A stretch of DNA of 64,000 nt from positions 84,046 through 148,045 of the forward strand of contig JASMDC010000004.1 of assembly GCA_030753015.1 (NCBI GenBank), read 5' to 3'. Positions 33,505-42,318 of the stretch are shown in pieces. Positions within the stretch are counted from its first letter, which is position 1. Each line of letters opens with the position of its first letter. The notes under the pieces are model-generated. The model saw only the letters and a program-made list of their open reading frames with translations. It searched no databases and was not told the DNA's origin. The position numbers and the translations under genes were made by a program. Origin of the DNA: Candidatus Undinarchaeales archaeon (GTDB taxonomy: Archaea > SpSt-1190 > JASMDC01).

Positions 33505-33518
33505 ATAACAATTGTTAT
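33505..33518. promoter_or_regulatory. Perfect palindrome ATAACAATTGTTAT
   Basis: A perfect 14-bp palindrome overlapping a TATA-like TTTTTATAA (33499-33508) upstream of the cysteine-repeat surface protein. The same core occurs at 50251-50262 and, with one change, at 2957-2971. Confidence 0.55.
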
Positions 33519-33627
33519 GTTCGCTTTGCCATGGACACGTGTGGACACCACGAACATGTCCCGGCCGGAACGACACCGGTCACGAGCAGAGGGGGCACAC
33601 CCCCCGCCCTTCCCTGAGATAAGGACC

Positions 33628-35184
33628 ATGGAAACCATATCGCGTACCGTTGCCCTGACCCTGCTCATCTGTTTTGTCCAAGCAGCGAGCCTGTCGCCAA
33701 CACCTGTCCCTACCATGACTGCCGTACCGACCTCGGCGGGCATTGAAGTAGAATGGTGCGGACGCTACACCCGCATCTGCGGGCCGTGGCCAGCCGACGC
33801 CGAGAAGGGGTGCGGGTCGTTCTGGGAGAAATCCCCGACGGGCAGCGAAGGGGACACCCGTGGAGCGACGAAGGTCTGCTACAACACCCACCTCACCTTT
33901 GCAGAGGTGGAGGGGCCGGGCAGCGACGAGCGGACCATGCACTGCGGTCACGCCCGCGGGGAGCCGCCGTGCGTCGATCCGGAATGGTGCGGACGCTACA
34001 CACGCATCTGCGGGCCGTGGCCAGCCGACGCCGAGAAGGGGTGCAGGTCGTTCTGGGAGGGAGCACCGACGGGCGGCGAAGGGGACACCAGTGGAGCGAC
34101 GAAGGTCTGCTACAACGCCCACCTCACCTTTGCAGAGGTGGAGGAGCCGGGCAGCGACGAGCGGGCCATGCACTGCGGTCACGCCCGTGGGGAGCCGCCG
34201 TGCGTCGAACCGGATGAGGTGGAGGGCGAGGTCACCCCCGTGCCGGTGGATGCCGTCGAGCTAGAGGAGTCCAGAGCAGCGACCACCGGCCCCGAGGTCA
34301 CCGCTCCACCGGCGCCGCCGTCCCCCACGCCCTCACCAAGCCCCGCACCCGAGCTCCTGTTCGGAGTCATCCCCAAGGCCAGGGAGGGGATGATCGCCTT
34401 CGCCAAGGAGTACTGGGAGATCTTGGCCGGCGCCATCGGCTCCCTGGGTGTCGTCGCCTACTACCTCCACGTCCTCAAGCGCAAGACTCTGGGCGAGGAG
34501 GACGTGGTTGTCGAGCGGGGGAAGACGCTGGATGGGAACGCTGTCAAGGTGGCTATCACGGTCAGGAACAACTCCACCTTCAAGATCACCGATATCAAGG
34601 TCACCATCGACCACCCCCCCGCCTTCAAGGTCCAGGGCGGCTCCCCCACCGTGGAGCTGGGTAACATCAGGGCCGGCGAGTTCCAGAGCTCCGTCTTCCA
34701 CCTCGTCCCCACCAGGAGCGTGAAGGGTTCGGTGACCGGCTCCATCACCTACGAGAACAACAAGGGCAGGCCCAAGGTCGTTCCCATCGAGCCCATTGAT
34801 CTGGGCTCGGTGTCCCCCGCCCTTGAGCAGGTGCGGCTCTCCCACGAGGAGTTCGCTCAAAGGGTCCAATCCCTCATACAGGACAGCAAGACCGTGACCA
34901 TCCGAACCGACCCCGCCACGGTCTTTGGCAGGATCAAGGAGCGGTTCTCCGCCATCCACACCGTGTATGAGGTGGTGGACCCCGAGCGGACGACGTTCCT
35001 CGGCGAGTATGCGGGCCAGAACGCCTACAGCAAGGCATTCATCGGCGCATGGATCAATGTCGTCGGGGGCGCTGCGGAAGGCCAGGTCGAGCTCATCGTG
35101 TACGGCGAGGAGGAGGCGAGTGTCACGGGCCTCCTGAGCGAGCTCGTGGAGCTCATCGAGACTAAGGAGAGCTGGGTGGCGTAG
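33628..35184 (+). CDS. Exported surface protein with two 77-residue six-cysteine repeats and a cytoplasmic tail
   Basis: A protein of about 518 residues from ATG 33628, chosen because a signal peptide (RTVALTLLICFVQAAS) follows directly. Two tandem 77-residue units (33751-33981 and 33982-34212) each contain six cysteines (EWCGRYTRICG, EKGC, KVCYN, MHCGHA, PPCV), suggesting three disulfides per unit. A proline/threonine-rich stalk, one membrane helix (AGAIGSLGVVAYYLHVL) and a folded C-terminal region of about 240 residues follow. The topology is receptor-like. I do not recognise the repeat family. Confidence 0.75.
   Translation: METISRTVALTLLICFVQAASLSPTPVPTMTAVPTSAGIEVEWCGRYTRICGPWPADAEKGCGSFWEKSPTGSEGDTRGATKVCYNTHLTFAEVEGPGSDERTMHCGHARGEPPCVDPEWCGRYTRICGPWPADAEKGCRSFWEGAPTGGEGDTSGATKVCYNAHLTFAEVEEPGSDERAMHCGHARGEPPCVEPDEVEGEVTPVPVDAVELEESRAATTGPEVTAPPAPPSPTPSPSPAPELLFGVIPKAREGMIAFAKEYWEILAGAIGSLGVVAYYLHVLKRKTLGEEDVVVERGKTLDGNAVKVAITVRNNSTFKITDIKVTIDHPPAFKVQGGSPTVELGNIRAGEFQSSVFHLVPTRSVKGSVTGSITYENNKGRPKVVPIEPIDLGSVSPALEQVRLSHEEFAQRVQSLIQDSKTVTIRTDPATVFGRIKERFSAIHTVYEVVDPERTTFLGEYAGQNAYSKAFIGAWINVVGGAAEGQVELIVYGEEEASVTGLLSELVELIETKESWVA
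33751..34212 (+). repeat. Two tandem 231-bp repeats encoding the cysteine-rich unit
   Basis: The units at 33751-33981 and 33982-34212 differ at only a small number of bases and keep all six cysteine codons. The near identity at DNA level implies recent duplication or gene conversion. Confidence 0.93.
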
Positions 35185-35231
35185 CTGCATCCAAAGATCC
35201 CCTGCATCGTCGGCGACGGTTGTCATCACAC

Positions 35232-35255
35232 GACGGGCCCCCCGTCATCTCTTTA
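35232..35255 (+). terminator. Possible terminator after the surface-protein gene
   Basis: GACGGG-CCC-CCCGTC forms a short GC stem followed by ATCTCTTTAG. It lies 48 bases after the stop at 35184, in the convergent gap with the SCO-like gene. Confidence 0.4.
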
Positions 35256-35274
35256 GCCACCTCAGGAGACCCAC

Positions 35275-35880
35275 CTATGCTTCGTCGCTTTCTCCCAGCA
35301 ACGTGACGATGTCCTTCCTGATGCCCTCGGGCTCCCACTTGTTCATAAGGTACATCTTCCTCACGTTGTTGTCCCGGTCAATGAGAAGGGCGATCATGGA
35401 ATGGCGGAAGGTCTCGTCATCCTGCCTCTCCGCGATGATCTCGTACTCGTCGAGGATCTTTTCTATGGCTTCTTCGTCCCCACCGAGGAAGTGCCAGTTA
35501 CTGAAGTCCGCGCCGTACAGCTCCCCGTACTTCTTGAGCATACCGAGGGTGTCGCGCTCGGGATCGAACGAGACGAGAATAAGCACGGTCCTTCCACCGA
35601 GCTCCTCCCCCAGGGATTCCTGGAGCCTCCTGAAGTTCTTGGTGGTCCTCGGACACATGTTCGGCATCTCGCAGCTCGTGTAGATGAAGCTCATCACCTT
35701 CACCTTTCCAAGGAGCTGGTCCGAGGATATCGTCTCATTGTCCTGGTTCAGAAGCTCGAAATCGGGAGCCTTTTTGATGATGTGTAGAACTTTCTTCTCA
35801 GGTGCTGCTCTATAGGAGATTATAAATATACTCCCTAATACGATTATCCCTATTATTATGGCTATTATCTTCGATTCCAT
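35275..35880 (-). CDS. SCO1/SenC-like copper chaperone
   Basis: 201 residues: an N-terminal membrane anchor (IIAIIIGIIVLGSIFIISY) and a thioredoxin-fold SCO domain (APDFELLNQDNETISSDQLLGKVKVMSFIYTSC). The copper-binding cysteines are in TSCEMPNMCP, spaced wider than the usual C-x3-C. The later His is in FRHSMIALLIDRD. SCO proteins metallate CuA sites; two CuA-motif proteins are encoded in the same operon. The ATG overlaps the upstream stop (TAATG). Confidence 0.88.
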   Translation of the reverse strand: MESKIIAIIIGIIVLGSIFIISYRAAPEKKVLHIIKKAPDFELLNQDNETISSDQLLGKVKVMSFIYTSCEMPNMCPRTTKNFRRLQESLGEELGGRTVLILVSFDPERDTLGMLKKYGELYGADFSNWHFLGGDEEAIEKILDEYEIIAERQDDETFRHSMIALLIDRDNNVRKMYLMNKWEPEGIRKDIVTLLGESDEA

Positions 35881-36722
35881 TATTTCACCTCGAGCTTGAC
35901 CCAGTCCGATATGTACTTCCTGCCTCCACGGTCGCCCTTTGCACCGTTCCACACGGCGAACGCAAAATAGCTTATCTCACCGGATACGAACGTAGCATCG
36001 GGCTCACTGTGGGCGGAATCGAGCCTCCGTTTGAACACCACGTGCCACCTCCCGTTGTCGTACAGGCCCCGACCCTGCACCGTCTGGTTCTCCTTCACCA
36101 CAGAGGTGCCGATCCCCGTCGCCACGAGGTCACGCACCGCCGAATTGAGCGCAGGTCGTGTGACGACGAGCACCTCCTCCTCCTCGAACGGATAATGATA
36201 GTCGGCATAGGGCGTCGACCCCTCTGGAACCTCGTTCGACCAGAACTGACCATCCAGGTCGGCCTTCCAGTGCCAGATACCGACCATGTCCTTGAAGCCC
36301 ATTATGATCGAGGAGGGCTTTGTCCTGTTCTTCAGGGGGAACATGATCGCGCAGGCGTCAGAGAACGTGTTCGTGCCAGACAGGATGTCCTCGGTTTCGT
36401 CATCCCAGCTCACATAGAGATAGATGTCCTTCCCGTTGTGGAAGGCCTTCACGGCGATGGGGGGGAGCGAACCTTTTGCGGGCCAGGGGATCACCGTGAG
36501 CTGGTAGACGAGCTCGACCTCCGTTGGTGGCTGCGTGTCCCACACCTCCAGGGAGATGCCCGTGGACAGATCTATGTCCCTGTCGACGAAGGGCGCTTCT
36601 GTAACCTCCGGTTCCCCCACCCCCACCGGGCCCTCCACCGACCGGATGAAGCCATAGGTGACGAGCACCAGGAAGGAGAGCACCAATGTGATCGATACGA
36701 TCACGACGGTCTTCGGTCTCAT
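35880..36722 (-). CDS. EB_dh-type heme b-binding protein (ethylbenzene dehydrogenase gamma-like), copy 1
   Basis: 280 residues with an uncleaved N-terminal anchor (VVIVSITLVLSFLVLVTYGF), followed by an EB_dh domain: VKAFHNGKDIYLYVSWDDET, FSDACAIMFPL, WHWKADLDGQFW, GRWHVVFKRRL and FAFAVWNGAKGDRGGRK. Related domains are the gamma subunits of ethylbenzene, DMS and chlorate Mo enzymes and bind one b-type heme. A paralogue lies at 42315-43160. Copy 1 sits after the heme genes and before the SCO-like gene. Confidence 0.85.
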   Translation of the reverse strand: MRPKTVVIVSITLVLSFLVLVTYGFIRSVEGPVGVGEPEVTEAPFVDRDIDLSTGISLEVWDTQPPTEVELVYQLTVIPWPAKGSLPPIAVKAFHNGKDIYLYVSWDDETEDILSGTNTFSDACAIMFPLKNRTKPSSIIMGFKDMVGIWHWKADLDGQFWSNEVPEGSTPYADYHYPFEEEEVLVVTRPALNSAVRDLVATGIGTSVVKENQTVQGRGLYDNGRWHVVFKRRLDSAHSEPDATFVSGEISYFAFAVWNGAKGDRGGRKYISDWVKLEVK

Positions 36723-36816
36723 GCAGGCGTCCCTCCACGGCGATCCTCCCCGGCCCGTCCGGACACACTATCCATGAACCCCTTCAGAGGCCTACGGGAC
36801 CATTGATCGCGAGGGA

Positions 36817-37905
36817 TCATCGATGACCCTCCCCCGAAGGATGGTACACGCAGTACGGCTCCTCGCCCAGGAGGTTCCCCGAGGTGCCCAGCGCTCTGGC
36901 CCTGCACCCCCCGCAGACCGACCGGTACTCGCAGACGCCGCATCTGCCCTCTAGCAGGTCGTGGTCCCTGAGCGACCGGAAGAGGGGGGAGCCCTGGTAT
37001 ATCCTCTGGAAGGACTCCTGCCGGACGTCCCCCGCCTTCACCGGCAGGAATCCGCACCCGTACACCTCGCCCGTGCTGGAGATGAAGCAGAAGCCGTTGC
37101 CGGCCATGCATCCCCTACCACCCGAGCGTGAGCCCCGTCCACCGCCGTGGGGCCGGCCCGCAGGTCCATCCGGCGGCTTGCCGTCGTCCTCCCCCTCCAT
37201 CTGGGCGATGACCCTCGTGTAGTGCGGGGCGCAGGTCATCTTGATAGGGAGCGGCAGAGAACGGTTCCATCCATATACTCTCCTCAGCGTCCGCTCGTAC
37301 TCCTCGGGAGATATCTCCATCCTCACCTTGGCCCTTCCCGTGGGCACCAGCATGAACACGTCCCACGCCTTGGCACCGAGCCTCTCGGCAAGGTCCCGGA
37401 TGTTGGGAAGGTCCCCCAGGTTGTGCTGGGTGACGGTCGTGTTGATCTGGAAGGGCATCCCGCCGTCCTTGAACACCTTGAGGGCCGATGCGGCCATCTC
37501 GAACGAACCCGCCACCTTGCGGAAGCCGTCATGCACCTCGGGATTCGAACCGTCGATGCTTATGGAGACCATCCTCACCCCGCTCTCCTTCATCCTCCGA
37601 ACGGTCCCGGGCACTATTTTGCTCCCGCTCGGCGCCATGACAACCCTGAAACCCCGCTCGTCGGCGCGTGCCGCTATGTCGAAGATGTCCTTCCTGAGAA
37701 GGGGATCACCGCCCGACAGGATGAAGACGGGTTTGGCGAACCCGGCGATGTCATCGATAAGCCTGAAGGTCTCCTCGGTGGTGAGCTGGTGTGGATCGGG
37801 CTCGGTCTGCGCATTGGCCCTGCAGTGGACGCACGCGAACCTGCAGGCCCTGGTGGACTCCCAAGCAATGACCCGGGGCGAAGGGTGATCGTCCGACACC
37901 CTCAT
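36817..37905 (-). CDS. ahbD: AhbD-like radical SAM heme synthase
   Basis: 362 residues. The radical SAM motif is in WESTRACRFACVHCRANA (about residue 21), followed by LSGGDPLLRKD. The C-terminal SPASM-type cysteines are CGFLPV, CGVCEYRSVCGGC and a later YCVYH. AhbD oxidatively decarboxylates Fe-coproporphyrin III to heme b in the siroheme-dependent route. The start overlaps the ahbC stop as ATGA. A Gly/Arg-rich insert (about 260-280) is unusual. Confidence 0.88.
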   Translation of the reverse strand: MRVSDDHPSPRVIAWESTRACRFACVHCRANAQTEPDPHQLTTEETFRLIDDIAGFAKPVFILSGGDPLLRKDIFDIAARADERGFRVVMAPSGSKIVPGTVRRMKESGVRMVSISIDGSNPEVHDGFRKVAGSFEMAASALKVFKDGGMPFQINTTVTQHNLGDLPNIRDLAERLGAKAWDVFMLVPTGRAKVRMEISPEEYERTLRRVYGWNRSLPLPIKMTCAPHYTRVIAQMEGEDDGKPPDGPAGRPHGGGRGSRSGGRGCMAGNGFCFISSTGEVYGCGFLPVKAGDVRQESFQRIYQGSPLFRSLRDHDLLEGRCGVCEYRSVCGGCRARALGTSGNLLGEEPYCVYHPSGEGHR

Positions 37906-38972
37906 ACAACCTCCATCCCGATCTCCTCGTCGGTGAGGTAGCATGCCGGATCGGGTGCCCAGAGGTCGTGGTGGGCGGCCTCCGCCCGCACCCTGAGGTT
38001 CCCGTTGCACATGTCGAGGTAGCTGCATCCAGCACACCTCCCCGTGAGGAGCGTTTTACGGTTCCTGAGGTCCTTCAGCAGCGGTTGGTCCGGATCCGAC
38101 CAGATCTCGCTGAACCTGCGCTCCAGGATGCTCCCCACCGAGTGGTGGTGCCAGAACTGGTCGGCATGCACGAATCCGTTGAAGTCGACGCATCCTATGC
38201 CCGAGCCGGAGCTGTTCCCGCCGTTCATCCGGAAGAGCTCCCGGGCCTCCTGCGCCCTCTCGGGATCCTGTTCGAGCAGCTTCCGATAGACATAGGGGGC
38301 ATCGCAGTGGTTGTCCACGGTCAGGACCTCCACGTCCCTCCCGCTCCTGTCCAGTGCCTCGACCCTCTCTATCATGTGGTCGATGAAACCGCGCCTCTCG
38401 GCGTGCGACAGGTCGTCGTGGATCAGGTCTGCCGCTCTCCCCGAGTAGACCAGGTGGTAGAAGCACACCCGCGGTATCCCCTCCTCCTCAACAAGGTCGA
38501 ACATCCGGTAGGCGTCCGGAAGGTTGTGCCTCGTGAGTGTGAACCTCAGACCGGTCCTGAGCCCGGCCGAGATGCAGTTCCGGATCCCCTGCACAGCGGA
38601 AGCATAGGCGCCGTTCAGTCCCCTGAAGCGGTCGTTCGTCCCCTCCATCCCGTCCAGGCTTATCCCGATGTAGGAGAATCCCGCTCTCTTCAGTCTCCCG
38701 GCATTCTCCCTGGTGATGAGCGTCCCGTTGGTGGACAGGACAGTCCTCATCCCGAGATCCTTCGCCCTGCCTGCCAGGTCGAACAGGTCTTCCCTCATGA
38801 GGGGCTCACCTCCCGAGAATATGAGGACGGGCACGCCGAACTGAGCAAGATCGTCGATGAGGTCCTTCCCCTGCTCCGTGGTGAGCTCGTCCGGGCGGAT
38901 CCCGCCCTCGGCCCGGGCATAGCAGTGCACGCAGCTCAGGTTGCATCTTTGCGTGGTGTTCCAGACCACCAC
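37902..38972 (-). CDS. ahbC: AhbC-like radical SAM 12,18-didecarboxysiroheme deacetylase
   Basis: From GTG 38972 the protein has 356 residues: radical SAM motif CNLSCVHCYARA, FSGGEPLMRED, and C-terminal SPASM-like cysteines (CAGCSYLDMCNGN). AhbC removes acetate chains from didecarboxysiroheme. The frame is open further upstream to about 39056 and encodes ITRIWCGREGAGDHLRYRR. As I recall, AhbC/NirJ proteins have a similar N terminus (xLxCGxxxxxDxLRYGR), but no ATG/GTG/TTG precedes it. The true start may be a non-canonical ATT at 39056, inside the ahbB end. Confidence 0.88.
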   Translation of the reverse strand: MVVWNTTQRCNLSCVHCYARAEGGIRPDELTTEQGKDLIDDLAQFGVPVLIFSGGEPLMREDLFDLAGRAKDLGMRTVLSTNGTLITRENAGRLKRAGFSYIGISLDGMEGTNDRFRGLNGAYASAVQGIRNCISAGLRTGLRFTLTRHNLPDAYRMFDLVEEEGIPRVCFYHLVYSGRAADLIHDDLSHAERRGFIDHMIERVEALDRSGRDVEVLTVDNHCDAPYVYRKLLEQDPERAQEARELFRMNGGNSSGSGIGCVDFNGFVHADQFWHHHSVGSILERRFSEIWSDPDQPLLKDLRNRKTLLTGRCAGCSYLDMCNGNLRVRAEAAHHDLWAPDPACYLTDEEIGMEVV

Positions 38973-39043
38973 GGGCCTGCGGTGAACACCCCTCCGGTAC
39001 CGGAGGTGGTCACCCGCTCCCTCCCTTCCACACCATATCCTGG

Positions 39044-39574
39044 TTATATTGATAATGTCCGATCAACTTCCCCTGTGACGGCTGCTATCGCCCGTTCCAC
39101 GATGCGGCCGTTGCTCGTCTTCTTGAACTGCCTCGTGCTGAAGAGGATGAGGTAGTTCGCGATCCCGGTGGAGTCGCTCATCTCCTGCACGAGCCCCTCG
39201 ACCGTTGCACGATCACGGCCGTGGAGTACGGTGAACAGGTTGTACGTCCATCGGCCGGGCACCGTCCCGCGGAGGATGCAGTGTGTCACCCGCTCGTTTC
39301 CCGCGAACGCCGTCCCCACGTCCTCGATCCGGCTCTGCGGCACCTCCCAGGCTACCAGGGCGTTGGCAACGATCCCCACCCTTCTGTGGTTTATCGATGC
39401 ACCGAAGCGGCGTATCACGCCATTCTCCTTCAGCCTCTTCAGCCTCGTCACGACCTCGTCCTCGCTCAGGCCTGTGACCCTGGCTATGTCGCGGAAGGGC
39501 TCTGGCACGAGCGGTATCCCGTCCTGGGTGGCTCGCAGTAGGGCGACATCCCTCCCATCCAACTGAGGCTCCAT
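39044..39574 (-). CDS. ahbB: Siroheme decarboxylase subunit AhbB-like
   Basis: 176 residues of the Lrp-like siroheme decarboxylase family: an N-terminal HTH-like half (IARVTGLSEDEVVTRLKRLKENGVIRRFGASINHRRVGI), then VAWEVP, WTYNLFTVLHGRD and FSTRQFKKTS. The RRFGA...NHRR segment is typical of AhbA/B rather than DNA-binding Lrp proteins. With AhbA it converts siroheme to 12,18-didecarboxysiroheme. A/B naming is by resemblance. Confidence 0.88.
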   Translation of the reverse strand: MEPQLDGRDVALLRATQDGIPLVPEPFRDIARVTGLSEDEVVTRLKRLKENGVIRRFGASINHRRVGIVANALVAWEVPQSRIEDVGTAFAGNERVTHCILRGTVPGRWTYNLFTVLHGRDRATVEGLVQEMSDSTGIANYLILFSTRQFKKTSNGRIVERAIAAVTGEVDRTLSI

Positions 39575-39576
39575 GA

Positions 39577-40068
39577 CTACCGCCCGCCCATGTTGAAGTT
39601 CACCCTTACCTTGAAGAGGCGTTCTGTGGGGAGGTTCAGGACATCGCCTTCAGAGATCCCTGTCCTCATGTGTATCTCGGAGAGGAGGTGGGTCAGGCTC
39701 TCTCGGTCAGGTGCGGTGAGCGTGAACCAGACGTTGTATATGTGGTCCCTCTCGTAGTTGTGTGAGACCTCATCGTAGCCGTTGATGATCCCCACGATCT
39801 CGGAGAGCTTCCTGGAGGGCACCTTCATCGCCACCAAGGTCGCAGCCCTCAGCCCCACCTTCCGTGCGCTTATCACGGGGCCCAGCTTTCTCACAATCCC
39901 CTCCTCGCTCAGCCGTCTCAGCCGCGCCAGCACCTCCTCGCCGCTCAGGCCAAGCCCCCTGCCGATCTCCGCCCACGGCTCCTCTGTCAGGGGTATCTCC
40001 CTCTGTACCGCATCCAGAAGCTGCCTGTCCGGGCCATCAAGCCCTTCATCCACATCTCTTTCGGGCAT
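39577..40068 (-). CDS. ahbA: Siroheme decarboxylase subunit AhbA-like
   Basis: 163 residues, paralogous to the next gene: IGRGLGLSGEEVLARLRRLSEEGIVRKLGPVISARKVGL, the histidine-bearing SHNYERDHIYNVWFTL, and TERLFKVRV. The N-Y-E-R-x-H-x-Y-N-x-W phrase is characteristic of this decarboxylase family. ATG 40068 is chosen to clear the upstream cupredoxin gene (ends 40077). It is the first of the four ahb genes. Confidence 0.88.
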   Translation of the reverse strand: MPERDVDEGLDGPDRQLLDAVQREIPLTEEPWAEIGRGLGLSGEEVLARLRRLSEEGIVRKLGPVISARKVGLRAATLVAMKVPSRKLSEIVGIINGYDEVSHNYERDHIYNVWFTLTAPDRESLTHLLSEIHMRTGISEGDVLNLPTERLFKVRVNFNMGGR

Positions 40069-40076
40069 GCAAGGAC

Positions 40077-40460
40077 CTACTCCACCGTCAGCTCTCCGGT
40101 CATGTCCATGTGATGGTTGGAGCACCACACCGTGCACATGAAGGGGAAGGTCCCCTTCCTGTCGGGCGTGAACTCGATCACCTTCACGTGCCCGGCCTTG
40201 ATCTCGGGGGCCGCGACATCGAACGCCGGCAGGGCGAACCCGTGGCTCACGGTGTCGACGTTCCTGATGCGCATGGTGACCTTCTCCCCCACAGGGACCG
40301 TGACGTGCCTCGGTTGCCAGTTTCCCCTCTCGGGTGCCCTGGCGATGAGGTCCACTGTGTATGCGCTGCTCCGGTAGCTCTCGGCCCCGAGTATAGCTGC
40401 GACGACGCCCACCGTGGAGATGAGCACGATGATGACTGCAATCATTTCTCGTATTTCCAT
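40077..40460 (-). CDS. Membrane-anchored CuA-type cupredoxin
   Basis: 127 residues: one N-terminal membrane helix (MIAVIIVLISTVGVVAAILGA) and a cupredoxin domain whose end reads CTVWCSNHHMDM. This is the complete CuA ligand pattern C-x3-C-x3-H-x2-M, with the distal His in DTVSHGFALP. CuA sites are binuclear copper electron carriers in cytochrome oxidase subunit II and N2O reductase. No oxidase subunit I or NosZ is nearby, so it probably serves as a free electron carrier. Confidence 0.85.
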   Translation of the reverse strand: MEIREMIAVIIVLISTVGVVAAILGAESYRSSAYTVDLIARAPERGNWQPRHVTVPVGEKVTMRIRNVDTVSHGFALPAFDVAAPEIKAGHVKVIEFTPDRKGTFPFMCTVWCSNHHMDMTGELTVE

Positions 40461-40464
40461 GTCC

Positions 40465-42318
40465 TCACCCCAGGAACAGCTTCAGGAACCCCAACGTCGC
40501 CAGCGTCAGGAAGCAGAGCATGGGAAGCCAGCCACGCTGTGCCTCTCCGGGTTCAGGATAGGTCTGCTTGGACAGCCGGTAGCCGAACGCGATACAGAAC
40601 AGCTGGAACACGATCAGGACGGCTCCCTGCAGGTACCCCATCACATCCGTGAACACAGGTGTCCAGGGGAAGTTCGCCGTGCCCAACAGGTTCCATCCCC
40701 AGGCGAAGGGATCGGAGATCACGTGCAGGAGATAGCTCCCGTTCGGGAGAAGTATGCCGAGGCTGAACGCTATCCACACGCCAAGACCCATGGGGACGAG
40801 GGTGTAGGAGAAGTTCACGAACACCCTCTTCAGCGACACCTCCCTGTTCCCGCTCGCAAGCTTCGAAAGATAGGCGAACACGCCGAACACGGCGGGTAGG
40901 GCGATGAGGCTGACCGTCGAGTGGATGGCGATGAACGTCAGGAATCCCGAGTAGGTCGTTGCCCTCATCATGTCCTTGAGCTCGCCGTAGGGACCCTGGT
41001 AGATTATGAAGAAGACCACGGCGATACCCAGCATGATGAAGCCCTTCCACGCCTCGTCAAGCCCCCTCTTCTCCCTCTTGGTCTCCACCAGCAGGTCCAC
41101 ACCGGGAGGCCTCAGGTTGAACGCCATGTTGTCGTGGGGGCAGGTCTTGAAGCACTCGAGGCACATGCCGCAGTAGGTGTTCTTCTTGAAGTCGAAGGGG
41201 GTCAGGAGCCAGGGGCATCCGTGCCCCTCCTCACTTCCCACGAAGCATGTCTTGGGTGTGTGGCCCTTACAGATTTCCGGGTCCTTGCACCGAATCTCGC
41301 TCATGGCGAACTGGGAATAGAGCGCCTGGAACCCGGAGACGGGACACATGTACAGGCAGAAGGACCGCTTCTTGTACACCAGCCCTACGATGAACGAGGC
41401 CAGGATGACGGCTCCCAGGAGGATGAAGCTTGCCAGCGGCTTCACGGTCATGAATCCGGAGAAGAACGTGGTGCCCAGGAACAGGAAGTTCATGACCCAC
41501 ATGTTCTTGAGGCTCTTGGGCCACGGCTTGTTCAGGCCCGATTGCTTCCCCGGCTTGACCTCGATCACCGCTCCCCGGTGGTACCAGTCGGAGAAGAGGG
41601 GGAACGGGCACACCATGCACCACGTCCGGGCGAAGAAGGGTACCAGGATGAACATCAGCATGACCCACCAGAGGATCCATACGAACATCACTCCCACGTT
41701 GTAGTTACCGGCCGAGTACCCCCCCACGAACATGGAGAGGAGGAGGGCGAAGAAGAAGAGGAGGTTGACCAGGATGGCTCCGAGGGGGAACCACCTCGAC
41801 TTGAAGAGCGTCCTTATGGGCTTGAAGCTCGTGAGGTCGAACCGCCAGTCCAGGTCGATGAGCCCGAACAGCTTGTCCTTCGCAGGCTTGTCACCGTTCC
41901 CTTCCCGAGCCATCACAATCAGGCTTCCCAATGCCACGAGCACCGCCAGGGCCGCGTACCCGTTGAACGGCGAGTTGGGCTCGACGTAGAGGTGGCCGAC
42001 CATGTAGGGATGGAACTCCCCGCAGGTCACCGAACACCTGAAGGTGAACCGACCCGGTTTGTCGGCGACGAACGTGATAACACCGTCCTGTCCTGGATGG
42101 GCCTTGGTCTGGACCTCATATCCGTCTAGGAACAGTCCGTGGTGCACGTCCTCGCTCGTCAGGCGGATCGTCACCACGTCACCCTCGTTTACCTTGATGA
42201 CGCCGGGCGTATAGGAGAACGTCTTTCCGCTGACCTCGATGTATCTCTCCTCGGCAACGACAAAAGGCGCGATGAGAAGGCCTACCAGGAGGGCCAGCGC
42301 CAGTACCCTGATCATCAT
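40465..42318 (-). CDS. CuA cupredoxin fused to NapH-like membrane Fe-S protein
   Basis: 617 residues. A signal peptide (VLALALLVGLLIAPFVVA) is followed by a cupredoxin with a CuA-like set: DVHHGLFLDGY and CSVTCGEFHPYM (C-x3-C-x3-H-x2-M). From about residue 115 there is a NapH/NosR/CcoG-like membrane module with CxxxCP loops (CMVCPFPLF, CLYMCPVSG) and a ferredoxin segment CGMCLECFKTCP, with many helices to the end. It would link quinol, Fe-S and copper centres. It overlaps the upstream heme protein gene (ATGA). Confidence 0.85.
   Translation of the reverse strand: MMIRVLALALLVGLLIAPFVVAEERYIEVSGKTFSYTPGVIKVNEGDVVTIRLTSEDVHHGLFLDGYEVQTKAHPGQDGVITFVADKPGRFTFRCSVTCGEFHPYMVGHLYVEPNSPFNGYAALAVLVALGSLIVMAREGNGDKPAKDKLFGLIDLDWRFDLTSFKPIRTLFKSRWFPLGAILVNLLFFFALLLSMFVGGYSAGNYNVGVMFVWILWWVMLMFILVPFFARTWCMVCPFPLFSDWYHRGAVIEVKPGKQSGLNKPWPKSLKNMWVMNFLFLGTTFFSGFMTVKPLASFILLGAVILASFIVGLVYKKRSFCLYMCPVSGFQALYSQFAMSEIRCKDPEICKGHTPKTCFVGSEEGHGCPWLLTPFDFKKNTYCGMCLECFKTCPHDNMAFNLRPPGVDLLVETKREKRGLDEAWKGFIMLGIAVVFFIIYQGPYGELKDMMRATTYSGFLTFIAIHSTVSLIALPAVFGVFAYLSKLASGNREVSLKRVFVNFSYTLVPMGLGVWIAFSLGILLPNGSYLLHVISDPFAWGWNLLGTANFPWTPVFTDVMGYLQGAVLIVFQLFCIAFGYRLSKQTYPEPGEAQRGWLPMLCFLTLATLGFLKLFLG

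Noticed and set aside
37530..37560. tRNA-like GGATTCGAACC string
   Set aside because: It lies within the ahbD coding frame and no acceptor, D or anticodon stems can be paired around it. No tRNA or rRNA gene was found in the window.
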